Of a stretch of 64,000 bases of DNA, positions 27,445 to 36,340 are shown in pieces. The notes below the pieces were generated by a model. It was not told the DNA's origin. It saw only the letters and a list, made by a program, of their open reading frames with translations, and ran no database searches. Position 1 is the first letter of the stretch; the number at the start of each line of letters is the position of its first letter. The stretch comes from a cyanobacterium PCC 7702 (GTDB taxonomy: Bacteria; Cyanobacteriota; Cyanobacteriia; Cyanobacteriales; Nostocaceae). The stretch lies in contig KB235926.1 in the NCBI GenBank assembly GCA_000332255.1, forward strand, positions 965,416 to 1,029,415, in the 5' to 3' direction. A program made the translations under genes and the position numbers.

Positions 27445-29373
27445 TTACTTTTTATGGAGACAAACTTGCCGTGGGAGCAAAGGAATTTTTTGACAAAGGT
27501 GCTGAAATCCTTGCGGTGAAAATTGTAATAAAGCTAACAGCACTAGCGTTATACTTGCCAGCAATACAGTCAACAAGGTTGTGAGTCTAAATTTGGGTGG
27601 GGATTGATGAGGTTTGTTGTTAATAACGCTTGTAGTTACCGTAGCAGGGAAAGTCTCAGATTTGCTGGCGGCAGGGGAAAGGTCTAAATCCAAAGGTGGT
27701 TGTGAGCTTTCTGCAAGTGTTTGTGTTTGCGGGGTTTCTGATTGTTGCGAGCGCTCACCAGTAGCCAAAACAAGTTCATTTGAGGAAACACGACAATGAA
27801 TCAGAACCAGGGAAATGTTGTCGTGACCGTTTTTCTCCTCAGCCAATTTCATCCAGGAGTAGAGAGCATCTTCCAAATATACTTTTCCTGTTAAAACTGG
27901 TAAGGCATAATCTCGCCAAGACTGTTCTACGAAATTGTTGTCACTAAAGCCATCAGAGCATAATAGCAATATACCATCTTCTTCCACCAGCAAGCGCTGA
28001 ATAAAAGGAAGAAGAAACTCTCCATCTTTTGTACCTAGTGCTTGGGTCAAAGCAGTTGCATCCGGGCGCTGTCGTGCTTGGTGATAAAAACTGCGAGCAT
28101 TGCTTAGTTCTCTTTTGACCACATCATCATCAACCGTCAGCAGCAAACAGTAATTGGCTGCGATCCAATAAGCACGGCTATCACCGACACTAGCTATGTA
28201 GAATTCGCGAGTCTTTTGTGGGTGCAAGTCAGCGATGGGGGGAATATTTTGTTGTATTTGCACGGCCGCAACAACAGTTGTAGCCATGCGTTGAGTACCT
28301 GTACGTTTTTGTTCGTTATTGCCATTGCAAATTATGTTATTTGCAACTCGCAAACAGGCCTGAAATTGCTTGTATAACACCTCGGGAGGTACAATTTCCG
28401 GTTGTGCGGCTACATCTTGCACTAAAGCGCGGATTTGCAACTTTAAAGATTGCATTGCTAAAAAACTTGCGACTTCGCCACCCTCATGTCCGCCGATACC
28501 GTCACAAATAATCGCCGCTTGCAGTAGTAGGGGATCGTCTATTGCATCATTGGCAGTGGGAAAACAAGCATCTTCGTTGTGGCTGAGCTGTTCCGAACCT
28601 ATGTCAGTTGCACCTGCCATTTTTAAGGTTAAGGGTAATTGGGCAGCAGATGCTAGCAACAAAGCATTGATTTGAGCAGAAATAGCCGCAATATCAGCTT
28701 CGGGGTTACTCATTTGCTGGACAATTTTCTGCAAGGTAGCGGCTACTTGGGTTTTGGCAACACTTATCCAGGGTTGCCAGCATTGAGCCAGATCCTGGAG
28801 GCTAGGTTCTTGTGCTTTTTCTGAGCGCAGCAACTGTAACAATCGCACGCACCAACCTTGCACTCGTATATTGTCTGGTTTGAGCAAACTGGTTGCAACT
28901 CCCAATTCTGATAAAGGAGTCCACAGTTGGAGAATTTGCCACAACCAGTAGATTTGTCTGGTTGGCGTTGCTTGCGGCCATGATTGGGCGATCGCAGGAT
29001 AGAGATTTCCTGTTTCGTCTACTGGTATGTTCTCTAGCAAGAGAATATCACTTGTTTGTAATTTTGGGGAACGAACAAATCCGTGGACTTGTGGTAGGTG
29101 CAATCGCTGTGGATACAAACGCAGGTAGGGGATAGTTTCCTCTGGTATTTTTTCTGGTAGATCTGGTAACTTTCCTGGTTGGGTGTCCAGCCAAATTTGC
29201 GCTGCAATCACCTGGTAGCGATCGCCCACCTTTTTTTCTGGGGAAATTTTGCCTACATCTCCAACCGCCCAAACATAACGTTTGATTAGTGGAGTTTGAC
29301 AATGCTCCACAGGATTAACGGGGTTATCGTACACAGGATTTGGACAGGAAATTAACTGCGGGGTAGAATTCAT
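27445..29373 (-). CDS. PP2C-type protein phosphatase with C-terminal membrane anchor
   Basis: 642 aa. The N-terminal ~250 residues start with a Cys-containing segment (LISCPNPVYDNPVNPVEHCQ) and then a region of unknown function. The PP2C (PPM) catalytic domain runs from ~255 to ~530: SHNEDACF, IICDGIGGHEGGEVAS (metal-binding Asp), YIASVGDSRAYW, LLCSDGFSDN and GHDNISLVLI. A Pro/Thr/Ser-rich linker leads to a hydrophobic helix (LLTVLLASITLVLLALLQF) near the end. It would reverse Ser/Thr phosphorylation, for example by kinases like those at 0.5-3.8 kb, though no direct link is shown. Metal ligands look complete. Confidence 0.88.
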   Translation of the reverse strand: MNSTPQLISCPNPVYDNPVNPVEHCQTPLIKRYVWAVGDVGKISPEKKVGDRYQVIAAQIWLDTQPGKLPDLPEKIPEETIPYLRLYPQRLHLPQVHGFVRSPKLQTSDILLLENIPVDETGNLYPAIAQSWPQATPTRQIYWLWQILQLWTPLSELGVATSLLKPDNIRVQGWCVRLLQLLRSEKAQEPSLQDLAQCWQPWISVAKTQVAATLQKIVQQMSNPEADIAAISAQINALLLASAAQLPLTLKMAGATDIGSEQLSHNEDACFPTANDAIDDPLLLQAAIICDGIGGHEGGEVASFLAMQSLKLQIRALVQDVAAQPEIVPPEVLYKQFQACLRVANNIICNGNNEQKRTGTQRMATTVVAAVQIQQNIPPIADLHPQKTREFYIASVGDSRAYWIAANYCLLLTVDDDVVKRELSNARSFYHQARQRPDATALTQALGTKDGEFLLPFIQRLLVEEDGILLLCSDGFSDNNFVEQSWRDYALPVLTGKVYLEDALYSWMKLAEEKNGHDNISLVLIHCRVSSNELVLATGERSQQSETPQTQTLAESSQPPLDLDLSPAASKSETFPATVTTSVINNKPHQSPPKFRLTTLLTVLLASITLVLLALLQFSPQGFQHLCQKIPLLPRQVCLHKK

Positions 29374-29605
29374 GCAGGTGTAGAAACGAGAACGAATTGG
29401 TTGGTGAAGTTCGATTACATCTTGCTGTCAAAGACTCAAAGGTTGGATTAAACTGAATTTACAAATTTTTGAGTTTGCCCGGGATATAGAAATTCACCAA
29501 AGCTGATGTCAAAATTTTAGCTTTCTATTTGAGAAACATGGGTATAGCTATCACATAACACCATAATTTTCGGAAAAATATTTAAGTAATATTTGGGATG
29601 GCAGT

Positions 29606-30064
29606 ATGCCAATTTATACTTTAACAGTGATATCCAGTTCTACCATAATCTGGCTCGGATTGGGAATAACTCTGTGTTTGATAGAACTATTTATACCCAC
29701 AGCTTTTGTTGCTTTGATGATGGGAATTAGCGCTTTGATAGTGGCGTTCCTGTCAGTGGGGATTTTAGGAAAGTTATGGCTGCAGGTAGCAGTTTGGCTG
29801 TTGCTTTCGATAATTTTCACGGGACTTTGTCGTCGGTTGCTCGCCAAAAAAAGGAGTAAATCAAAAATTGCGGATACAGTTTTTGCCGAAACGCTAACGG
29901 AAATTCCGGTAGGAAAAACAGGACGGGTATTGTACGAAGGTAACTCTTGGCAAGCACGATGTTTTGACGAACATTTAGCGATCGCCCCCCATCAACGAGT
30001 TTATGTAGTTGGGCGTGAAGGTACTACCTTAATTGTCATGCCAGAATACTCTTCTGTTCGATAA
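29606..30064 (+). CDS. NfeD family membrane protein
   Basis: 152 aa. Three N-terminal hydrophobic segments ([20 protein letters not shown], then [18 protein letters not shown] and [13 protein letters not shown]) are followed by a soluble C-terminal OB-fold ([33 protein letters not shown]). This is the short NfeD form without a protease domain. NfeD proteins pair with SPFH proteins in membrane-domain organisation. The paraslipin gene begins 56 bp downstream on the same strand, so the two are probably one operon. Confidence 0.9.
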   Translation: MPIYTLTVISSSTIIWLGLGITLCLIELFIPTAFVALMMGISALIVAFLSVGILGKLWLQVAVWLLLSIIFTGLCRRLLAKKRSKSKIADTVFAETLTEIPVGKTGRVLYEGNSWQARCFDEHLAIAPHQRVYVVGREGTTLIVMPEYSSVR

Positions 30065-30120
30065 CTTCCCGAGGAGCAATAAACACCTATCCCCAAACAG
30101 TAACTTATAGGAGACGAACA

Positions 30121-31128
30121 ATGGAAAATATTTTATTTTTAGTCGCTTTAGTACTGGGTGGTTCCGCCTTAGCTAGTTCTGTGAAAGTAGTCAATCAAGG
30201 AAACGAAGCTTTAGTAGAACGCTTGGGTAGCTTTGAGAAAAAATTAGAACCGGGACTAAACTTCGTTGTTCCGTTTATCGATCGAGTTGTCTTTCGCGAA
30301 ACTATCCGCGAGAAAGTTTTAGACATTCCTGCCCAGCAATGCATCACCCGCGACAATGTCAAAATCACAGTTGATGCGGTAGTTTACTGGCGCATCGTAG
30401 ATATGGAGAAAGCTTACTACAAAGTGGAAAATTTGCAAGCGGCAATGGTAAATTTAGTCATGACGCAAATTCGTGCGGAAATGGGCAAGCTGGAATTAGA
30501 TGAAACGTTTACAGCTCGCTCGGAAATAAACGAACTTTTGTTGCGAGATTTAGATATTGCCACGGATCCTTGGGGGGTAAAGGTAACACGGGTAGAATTG
30601 CGGGATATTATTCCATCCCAGGAAGTACAGCAATCGATGGAATTGCAAATGTCCGCAGAACGGCGCAAGCGAGCAGCAATTTTAACGTCGGAAGGAGAAC
30701 GAGAATCTGCTATTAACAGCGCCAGAGGAAAGGCGGAAGCGCAAGTTTTAGAAGCAGAAGCACGGCAAAAAGCAGTAATTTTAGAAGCAGAAGCCCAACA
30801 AAAGGCACTGGTGCTGAAAGCTCAAGCTGAACGCCAGCAGCAAGTTCTCAAAGCGCAAGCTATTGCGGAGTCTGCAGAGTTAATCGCGCAAAAAGTCAAA
30901 GGTAACCCCACCGCTCAGAAAGCATTAGAAGTATTACTTGCTTTGGGTTATTTGGATATGGGTGCAACCATTGGCAAGAGCGATAGCAGTAAAGTAATGT
31001 TTATGGACCCGCGCACTATTCCTGCCACTTGGGAAGGTATACGTTCTATTGTCTCCGATGTTTCTATGGAGTCTCAAAAAATTTCCGACAGCCAACACTT
31101 ACCAGAAAGTGACTACCGTCTTGGTTAA
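30121..31128 (+). CDS. SPFH/Band 7 protein, paraslipin (stomatin-like)
   Basis: 335 aa. An N-terminal hydrophobic hairpin precedes the SPFH domain ([50 protein letters not shown]). Long Ala/Glu-rich coiled coil covers ~175-265 ([20 protein letters not shown]). The end [19 protein letters not shown] is the paraslipin C-terminal motif. It forms membrane-bound oligomers thought to scaffold membrane microdomains. AGGAGA precedes the ATG by a few bases. It forms an NfeD-paraslipin pair, as in many bacteria. Confidence 0.92.
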   Translation: MENILFLVALVLGGSALASSVKVVNQGNEALVERLGSFEKKLEPGLNFVVPFIDRVVFRETIREKVLDIPAQQCITRDNVKITVDAVVYWRIVDMEKAYYKVENLQAAMVNLVMTQIRAEMGKLELDETFTARSEINELLLRDLDIATDPWGVKVTRVELRDIIPSQEVQQSMELQMSAERRKRAAILTSEGERESAINSARGKAEAQVLEAEARQKAVILEAEAQQKALVLKAQAERQQQVLKAQAIAESAELIAQKVKGNPTAQKALEVLLALGYLDMGATIGKSDSSKVMFMDPRTIPATWEGIRSIVSDVSMESQKISDSQHLPESDYRLG

Positions 31129-31157
31129 AGGAGTTGGTGATCTTTTTACTTGCTTAA

Positions 31158-31565
31158 CTACTGCAAATGAGGAGTTTGTTGGGTCGCTTGCTGACACTGA
31201 CTGCACAAACCAAAAAACTCCAAGGTATGGTAAAAAATTTTAAAATTGTGGGTAGCTTGTAATTGAGCTTCGAGTTCGCGAACCGGACACTGATCGATGG
31301 TAATGGAGGTACCGCATTGCAAACAGGTGAGGTGGTGTTTGTCTTGTTGCACTAAACTGTAGAGAGCTTCACCGTTTCCTAGAGTCCGCACTTGCACCAA
31401 GCCTTCTAGCTTTAAGGCTTCCAAAGAACGATAAACAGTTGCTAAACCCATGCTTTGGTTGCGATTGCGTAATTCTACGTAAATATCTTGGGCGGAAATG
31501 CCTTGTTTGAGGGTTTTGAGAAGGTTAAGAATACGTTCTTGGGAGCGGGTGTGGGCGGATTTCAT
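31158..31565 (-). CDS. Fur-family transcriptional regulator, probably Zur-like
   Basis: 135 aa from the ATG at 31565 (MKSAHTRSQERILNLL); the frame continues upstream but adds an atypical N-terminus. A winged-helix domain (SMGLATVYRSLEALKLEGLV) is followed by a metal-binding dimerisation domain with HHLTCLQCG and FGLCSQCQ, the two CxxC pairs of a structural zinc site. Its short N-terminus without the GWRLTPQR-like opening points to the FurB/Zur branch rather than FurA, but this rests on memory. It lies divergent from purS, 145 bp apart. Confidence 0.85.
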   Translation of the reverse strand: MKSAHTRSQERILNLLKTLKQGISAQDIYVELRNRNQSMGLATVYRSLEALKLEGLVQVRTLGNGEALYSLVQQDKHHLTCLQCGTSITIDQCPVRELEAQLQATHNFKIFYHTLEFFGLCSQCQQATQQTPHLQ

Positions 31566-31710
31566 GGCAATTTCAGACCAAAGCCAGTTTTGTTGAAAAT
31601 GGGTATTTTGGCAACTAACAGCTAGCAAGCCAACAGCTTTTTGATTTTATTGTCGCTTAGCTGCAACAGAAAGATATAGTATAGCGATCGCAGTATTTAG
31701 GAAAAGCTCC

Positions 31711-31989
31711 GTGCAAAGGAAATATCGAGCCAAAATTTTTGTTACCCTTCGTCCCTCTGTTTTAGATCCTGCGGGAGTCGCAGTACAATCTGGATTAAAA
31801 CAATTGGGATACAATAACGTAGAACAAGTGCGCATTGGCAAATACATCGAGTTGAATGTCATCTCGCCAGATGAAACTTCAGCTCGAAAAGATTTAGATC
31901 GAATGTGTGACCAAATGCTAGCAAATCCAGTCATTGAAAATTATCGCTTTGAATTGATAGAAGTAGAATCGCAGACAGGAGTTTATTAA
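31711..31989 (+). CDS. purS: Phosphoribosylformylglycinamidine synthase subunit PurS
   Basis: 92-aa small subunit of the three-part FGAM synthase (PurL-PurQ-PurS) in purine synthesis; it bridges PurL and PurQ. The opening KYRAKIFVTLRPSVLDPAG and the VRIGKYIEL core are typical. The start is GTG at 31711 with GGAAA upstream. purQ follows 48 bp downstream on the same strand. Confidence 0.95.
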   Translation: MQRKYRAKIFVTLRPSVLDPAGVAVQSGLKQLGYNNVEQVRIGKYIELNVISPDETSARKDLDRMCDQMLANPVIENYRFELIEVESQTGVY

Positions 31990-32037
31990 AGGAGAGGGTT
32001 TTGTCACCGACCACTAACTATTAACTGTTAACTGAAG

Positions 32038-32712
32038 ATGAAATTTGGTGTAATTGTTTTTCCCGGTTCTAACTGCGATCGCGATGTTGCTTACGTCACC
32101 AGAGATTTGCTGGGACAGCCAACTCGCATGGTATGGCACCAAGAAACGGATATTGCCGATTTGGATGTTATCATTCTCCCTGGCGGTTTTAGCTACGGAG
32201 ATTATTTGCGTTGCGGTGCGATCGCCCGGTTCTCACCGGTAATGCAGCAGGTGCTCGCACACGCTCAAAAGGGCAAATTTGTTCTGGGTATTTGTAATGG
32301 CTTTCAAATTTTAACGGAAGCAGGACTCCTACCGGGAGTGTTGGTCAGAAATCGAGATTTGCACTTTATCTGCGATCGCGTTTCTTTGGTCGTCGAGCGC
32401 AACGATCTACCTTGGACGCAAGCTTATTCTCCTGGTGAAATTATCACCTTGCCCATTGCCCACGGAGAAGGACGATATTACGCAGATAAAGCTACCTTAG
32501 CAAAATTAGAAGATAACGGTCAAATTGTGTTTCGTTACCACGCAGAAAATCCCAATGGCTCTGTGAAAAACATTGCCGGAATTTGCAATCACGCAGGCAA
32601 CGTACTAGGAATGATGCCGCATCCAGAAAGAGCAGCAGATGCCATGCTCGGTAATACTGATGGCTTGAAGTTATTTGCCGGTTTGGTGGAAAAAGTCGCC
32701 GCTTTGGTATAG
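32038..32712 (+). CDS. purQ: Phosphoribosylformylglycinamidine synthase subunit PurQ
   Basis: 224-aa class I glutamine amidotransferase subunit that feeds ammonia to PurL. The start [16 protein letters not shown], the oxyanion segment [12 protein letters not shown], the nucleophile Cys in [10 protein letters not shown] and the His/Glu pair in MMPHPERA are all present. It is co-directional with purS and ends before a strong terminator at 32723. purL is outside the window. Confidence 0.97.
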   Translation: MKFGVIVFPGSNCDRDVAYVTRDLLGQPTRMVWHQETDIADLDVIILPGGFSYGDYLRCGAIARFSPVMQQVLAHAQKGKFVLGICNGFQILTEAGLLPGVLVRNRDLHFICDRVSLVVERNDLPWTQAYSPGEIITLPIAHGEGRYYADKATLAKLEDNGQIVFRYHAENPNGSVKNIAGICNHAGNVLGMMPHPERAADAMLGNTDGLKLFAGLVEKVAALV

Positions 32713-32722
32713 CTTGGGAATG

Positions 32723-32754
32723 CACTGCTGTTGTCCAACCAACAGTAGTGTTTG
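32723..32754 (+). terminator. Intrinsic terminator after purQ
   Basis: CACTGCTGTTG (32723-32733) pairs with CAACAGTAGTG (32740-32750), 10 of 11 bases, followed by TTTG. It begins 11 bases after the purQ stop. Confidence 0.7.
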
Positions 32755-32765
32755 ACTGGACGTTA

Positions 32766-32802
32766 CCGATAACGCCGTTCGCGTAGCGTGCTGAATGGCA
32801 TT
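32766..32802. repeat. Intergenic repeat, copy 2
   Basis: CCGATAACGCCGTTCGCGTA, continuing GCGTGCTGAATGGCATT, matches 4950-4986 in the opposite orientation at 31 of 37 positions. It lies just outside the 3' end of the UDG gene. Confidence 0.6.
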
Positions 32803-32806
32803 AATT

Positions 32807-33490
32807 TTACGAACTACTTTGACATATTTCATCGTACTTGGCACGTACGGCGCGAATATCCTGCCACATTAGCCATTTGGGACTGCCGACTTCTCGAGAA
32901 GGATTGCGCAGCAGGTAAGAGGGATGAAAAATAGGCATGCACAAGCATTCTTGCCACTCTACCCAAGTACCGCGAATTTTGGTAATTCCTCGCTTATCGC
33001 CCAGTAAACCCTTAACTGCTGTTGCACCCGTCAAAAGAATAATCTTTGGAGCAACCAAGCGAATTTGTTCTAACAGATAAGGTTTACAAGCTTCGATTTC
33101 TTCGTTTGTGGGAACTCGATTCTGGGGTGGCCGGCATTTGATAACGTTGCAAATGTATACATCTTTTTCTATATCCAGCTTAACAGATGCCAAAATTTTT
33201 TCTAGAAGCTGTCCTGCTCGCCCCACAAATGGTAATCCGGTTTCGTCTTCGTTTTGTCCCGGCGCTTCTCCAATAACCATAATGGGTGCTTTGAGGTTAC
33301 CTCTACCAACCACAGCATGAGTACGAGTATTTGCTAATTCGCAGCGATGACATTGATTGCAATGCCGGGCCAGTTCAGTCATATTGGCATAGGTACCGGC
33401 AGGAATAGGAATTTTGCTGTCTTTTGGAATCAGTTCTTTGTGCTCGTTGCAAGAATCTTCAAAAAGACTGAGTTGATGTTCGCTACTCAT
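32807..33490 (-). CDS. Uracil-DNA glycosylase, family 4 (Fe-S type)
   Basis: 227 aa. It excises uracil from DNA. The Fe-S ligands start with Cys44-x2-Cys47 in RHCNQCHRCELANTRT. The active-site motif is VIGEAPGQNEDETGLPFVG, and VYICNVIKCRPPQNR with EACKPYL carries further cysteines. The C-terminal HPSYLL holds the conserved His. The family is a 4Fe-4S UDG found in bacteria and archaea. ATG 33490 is the natural start; the gene is convergent with purSQ. Confidence 0.92.
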   Translation of the reverse strand: MSSEHQLSLFEDSCNEHKELIPKDSKIPIPAGTYANMTELARHCNQCHRCELANTRTHAVVGRGNLKAPIMVIGEAPGQNEDETGLPFVGRAGQLLEKILASVKLDIEKDVYICNVIKCRPPQNRVPTNEEIEACKPYLLEQIRLVAPKIILLTGATAVKGLLGDKRGITKIRGTWVEWQECLCMPIFHPSYLLRNPSREVGSPKWLMWQDIRAVRAKYDEICQSSS

Positions 33491-33725
33491 AACATGAAAG
33501 TTGAAATGCTAAATGTGAAATAGGATTTATAAATTGTAAAGTTAAATGCTAAGCTTAACAGGAAGTATGTTAAAATTCGTCTGCTAGGGGTGATATTTGC
33601 CCAGTGCTGGTCGAAAGTTCTTTTCTGCTCCTTGGAAGCGGTGAGGCAAGATAGCTTCTAATTAATGCTTGCTTCTTGGTGCATGCTATATGGACATAGA
33701 TTTGATTGTTCCTTCATTTTCGCCG

Positions 33726-34709
33726 TCAAAGAAGTTTTGCTAACTGCTGTTGGTATTCCATGGCCTTGACGCAATCTCCGGCGGCGTAGCAAGCAATTTT
33801 TAGACTGGTAAGGGTTTGTTCTTCACTGCGACGGTGGTTAAGACTTCTTGCTAATTGCAAAAGCTGTTCGTAGTAAACGATCGCTTGAGCGTAATCTCCC
33901 AAAGTTTCCCAAGCAACTGCCAAACTTCTCAAACACTGTTGTTGAGCATACCAATCTTGAATTTGCCGCGCTAGCTGCAAACGTTGCTCGTGATAGGCGA
34001 TCGCTTGGCTGTATTCTCCCATAGCATGGCAAGCATTAGCTAAATTTTTGAGCAGCTGTATAGCAGTGCGAATGCAATGGCGCGAACGTACTTTTGTTAG
34101 ACACTGCTGGTAGTAATCGATCGCTTTGGCATAATATCCCAAAGCGTAACAAGAATTGCCCAGATTTTTCAGTACCTGTTCTTCACCCCAGCAGTCTTGC
34201 AGTTGTCGTATAATTTCTAAACTTTGCTGCTGCAGTTCGAGCGTTCGGGGTAGATCGTGCAAAGCTTTATAAACCAATCCCAAATTGTTGAGCGCAGCTA
34301 TTTGACTTCGCTTGTCTTGCAATTGTTGGGCAATTTGCAAGCATGCTTGTAAAGATTCTATAGCTTGATTGTATTCTTCTAGATGGCGATAAGCATTTCC
34401 CAAGTGGGACAGCGCTTGCAGCTGTAAATCTTGTCTGTCTTTGACTAAAGATAAACATTGCTGGGAGTAGGAAACTGCATTGACGTAGTCTCCGACAGTA
34501 TAAGCAAGCGATGCTAAATAACAAAGTACTTGGGCTTGTCTTTGACAATCTCCCCCAATCTGAAATAATGCTAATGACTGCTCTAGAGATTTGACGGCAG
34601 CAGATAATTCACCTGCTTGTTGCTGTTCAACTCCTTGGTGCAATAGCCTAGACGCTTGCAAAATATACTCTTGGCGCTGCTGCGGATCGGGAGTGCTGTT
34701 AGTAAACAT
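33726..34709 (-). CDS. Tetratricopeptide repeat protein
   Basis: 327 aa made almost entirely of about seven ~40-residue TPR units, e.g. ALSHLGNAYRHLEEYNQAIE and ALNNLGLVYKALHDLPRTLE, each with the W/L-G-Y-A-P spacing. The 40-residue period and the Gln-rich text are like cyanobacterial TPR_12 proteins. It has no signal peptide or other domain. It is a likely protein-interaction scaffold with unknown partner. Confidence 0.88.
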   Translation of the reverse strand: MFTNSTPDPQQRQEYILQASRLLHQGVEQQQAGELSAAVKSLEQSLALFQIGGDCQRQAQVLCYLASLAYTVGDYVNAVSYSQQCLSLVKDRQDLQLQALSHLGNAYRHLEEYNQAIESLQACLQIAQQLQDKRSQIAALNNLGLVYKALHDLPRTLELQQQSLEIIRQLQDCWGEEQVLKNLGNSCYALGYYAKAIDYYQQCLTKVRSRHCIRTAIQLLKNLANACHAMGEYSQAIAYHEQRLQLARQIQDWYAQQQCLRSLAVAWETLGDYAQAIVYYEQLLQLARSLNHRRSEEQTLTSLKIACYAAGDCVKAMEYQQQLAKLL

Positions 34710-34872
34710 TGATTAAAATTATCAATAATCGTACCGTTTTTATTTGGGTTTCAGTTAACTTTCTAATTTTCTTAATTTCTTTTGGTGATATATGTTTAGT
34801 CTTCCCTAAAAGTTGCATTTATCTTTCATGTATTCAAAAAAGCATGTTTGAGGAAAACATGAGGAGCGAACA

Positions 34873-35535
34873 ATGAAAAGAGTTTTAGAACCGGAAGTGA
34901 TGGACACTCCCTTAGAGGCCACCGATTATGATGCGATGGACTTAACTGAGGTAAATACTGATTTTGCAAAACAAGCAATCGCCCTTGGTCCTGCAGAAAA
35001 AGCTTTAGTATTAGATGCTGGTACTGGTCCCGGTCGCATTCCCGTCTTGATGTGTCAAATGCAACCACAATGGCAAATTATCGCCATCGATCTAGCAAAA
35101 AGTATGTTGCAAATAGCTTCTCAACACATTCAGCAAGCTAATTTGCAATCCCGAATACACTTGCAATTAGTTGATGCTAAATGCCTGCCCTACGAAGATG
35201 AAAAGTTTGATATGGTTGTGTCTAATAGCCTCGTCCACCATTTACCCGATCCCGCGTCTTTTTTTTCTGAAATTAAACGCGTTCTAAAACCAAACGGCGC
35301 TATTTTTCTTCGCGATTTATTTCGACCTGGGGATGAAGAAATCCTGAATGCTTTAGTTGAAAGTATCGGTAAAGAATACAACGAACACCAGAAAAAATTA
35401 TTTCGCAATTCTCTCCAGGCTGCATTAACTTTAGACGAAGTTAAACAGTTGATTTCTCAGGTAGGTTTGCAAAAAGTAGAAGTTTATCCATCAAGCAATC
35501 GCCATTGGACCGCTCAAAGACCTTGGAGCTGTTAG
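34873..35535 (+). CDS. Class I SAM-dependent methyltransferase
   Basis: 220 aa. SAM-binding motif I is VLDAGTGPGRIPV (47-59), the acidic residue after beta-2 is IIAIDLAKSML, and motif IV is MVVSNSLVHHLPDP. The VLKPNGAIFLRDLF stretch is the usual beta-5 region. The substrate is unknown. GAGGAGC lies 8 bases before the ATG. It is convergent with the DUF6464 gene, 33 bp apart. Confidence 0.9.
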   Translation: MKRVLEPEVMDTPLEATDYDAMDLTEVNTDFAKQAIALGPAEKALVLDAGTGPGRIPVLMCQMQPQWQIIAIDLAKSMLQIASQHIQQANLQSRIHLQLVDAKCLPYEDEKFDMVVSNSLVHHLPDPASFFSEIKRVLKPNGAIFLRDLFRPGDEEILNALVESIGKEYNEHQKKLFRNSLQAALTLDEVKQLISQVGLQKVEVYPSSNRHWTAQRPWSC

Positions 35536-35568
35536 TGCGTTGCAAACTTTCGGAAAAACTCAAAACTA

Positions 35569-35895
35569 TTAATATTTGTTTGCATTACTTCCAAACTCCT
35601 TCGGTTCAAAGTAACGGCAATTTTCACACGGTCCGCTGGGGTTGACAGCGCAGCGCAGGTAACCAGAACGAGCATTGTATTTGCAGCTAATATCGCCGAT
35701 TAAGTAACCCACTCCTTCTAAGTAATAGCGATCGCTAGCTTCTGTAATGGTAGAAATACGAATTTGTTCCCTCGGTATGCTCATTACAGCGCGTCTGAAC
35801 AGCAAGCGCGTTCTCGACTGCGTTTTCCGCATTAACCACAGAGACAATAAAGACGGTAAAAAACCAACTGCAATAACCAAAAGCGTCCTTAACAC
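35569..35895 (-). CDS. DUF6464 family protein
   Basis: 108 aa with an N-terminal membrane helix (LLVIAVGFLPSLLSLWLM) and a conserved soluble part: YYLEGVGYLIGDISCKYNAR, LRCAVNPSGPCENCRYFE. The four cysteines suggest a small metal or disulfide site. This is a cyanobacteria-specific family of unknown function as I recall it. Confidence 0.8.
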   Translation of the reverse strand: MLRTLLVIAVGFLPSLLSLWLMRKTQSRTRLLFRRAVMSIPREQIRISTITEASDRYYLEGVGYLIGDISCKYNARSGYLRCAVNPSGPCENCRYFEPKEFGSNANKY

Positions 35896-36340
35896 CTTGC
35901 GTTTACCTCTTTGTGCTGGAATATCTTGGTAGTTCTGCTACCGCACAATCAAGTCAAAGCAATTTGGGTATGCCCCTTACCACCTAGATTCAGCATAACC
36001 TTTACAATCCAAATGGTGCCTTTTTGGCAAATTTTTGCTAATTTAAGATTTGTTTACTACGGTTGCAGAATATACATCCTGCATCCGTATACCGATTTTT
36101 GTAAAGAAAAAGTTTAATTATCCCAGAGTAGATTGATACTCTTGCCTAGCAAAGCTAAGCTGTAAAAATGTTACTCTCCTGTTTTCGAAATTAGCAGTCT
36201 GTCAAAGTCGTTGTGATGAAGCAATTAATTTTTGATTTTCTTGTTTTTCTCTTTCTTTGCATTCTACCCCAAAAAGTCATCCTGGGGACATCTTGAGTGT
36301 GGCTTCTTTATACCTCTATTCTCACTTGACAACTAACAGA
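35896..36340. other. Intergenic region, no gene seen
   Basis: 445 bp. A 68-codon frame at 35911-36117 shows no recognisable domain. I see no repeat or RNA structure. Confidence 0.4.

Noticed and set aside
30417-30668. Antisense frame inside the paraslipin gene
   Set aside because: Mirror of a strongly coding region; the paraslipin frame carries all conserved motifs.
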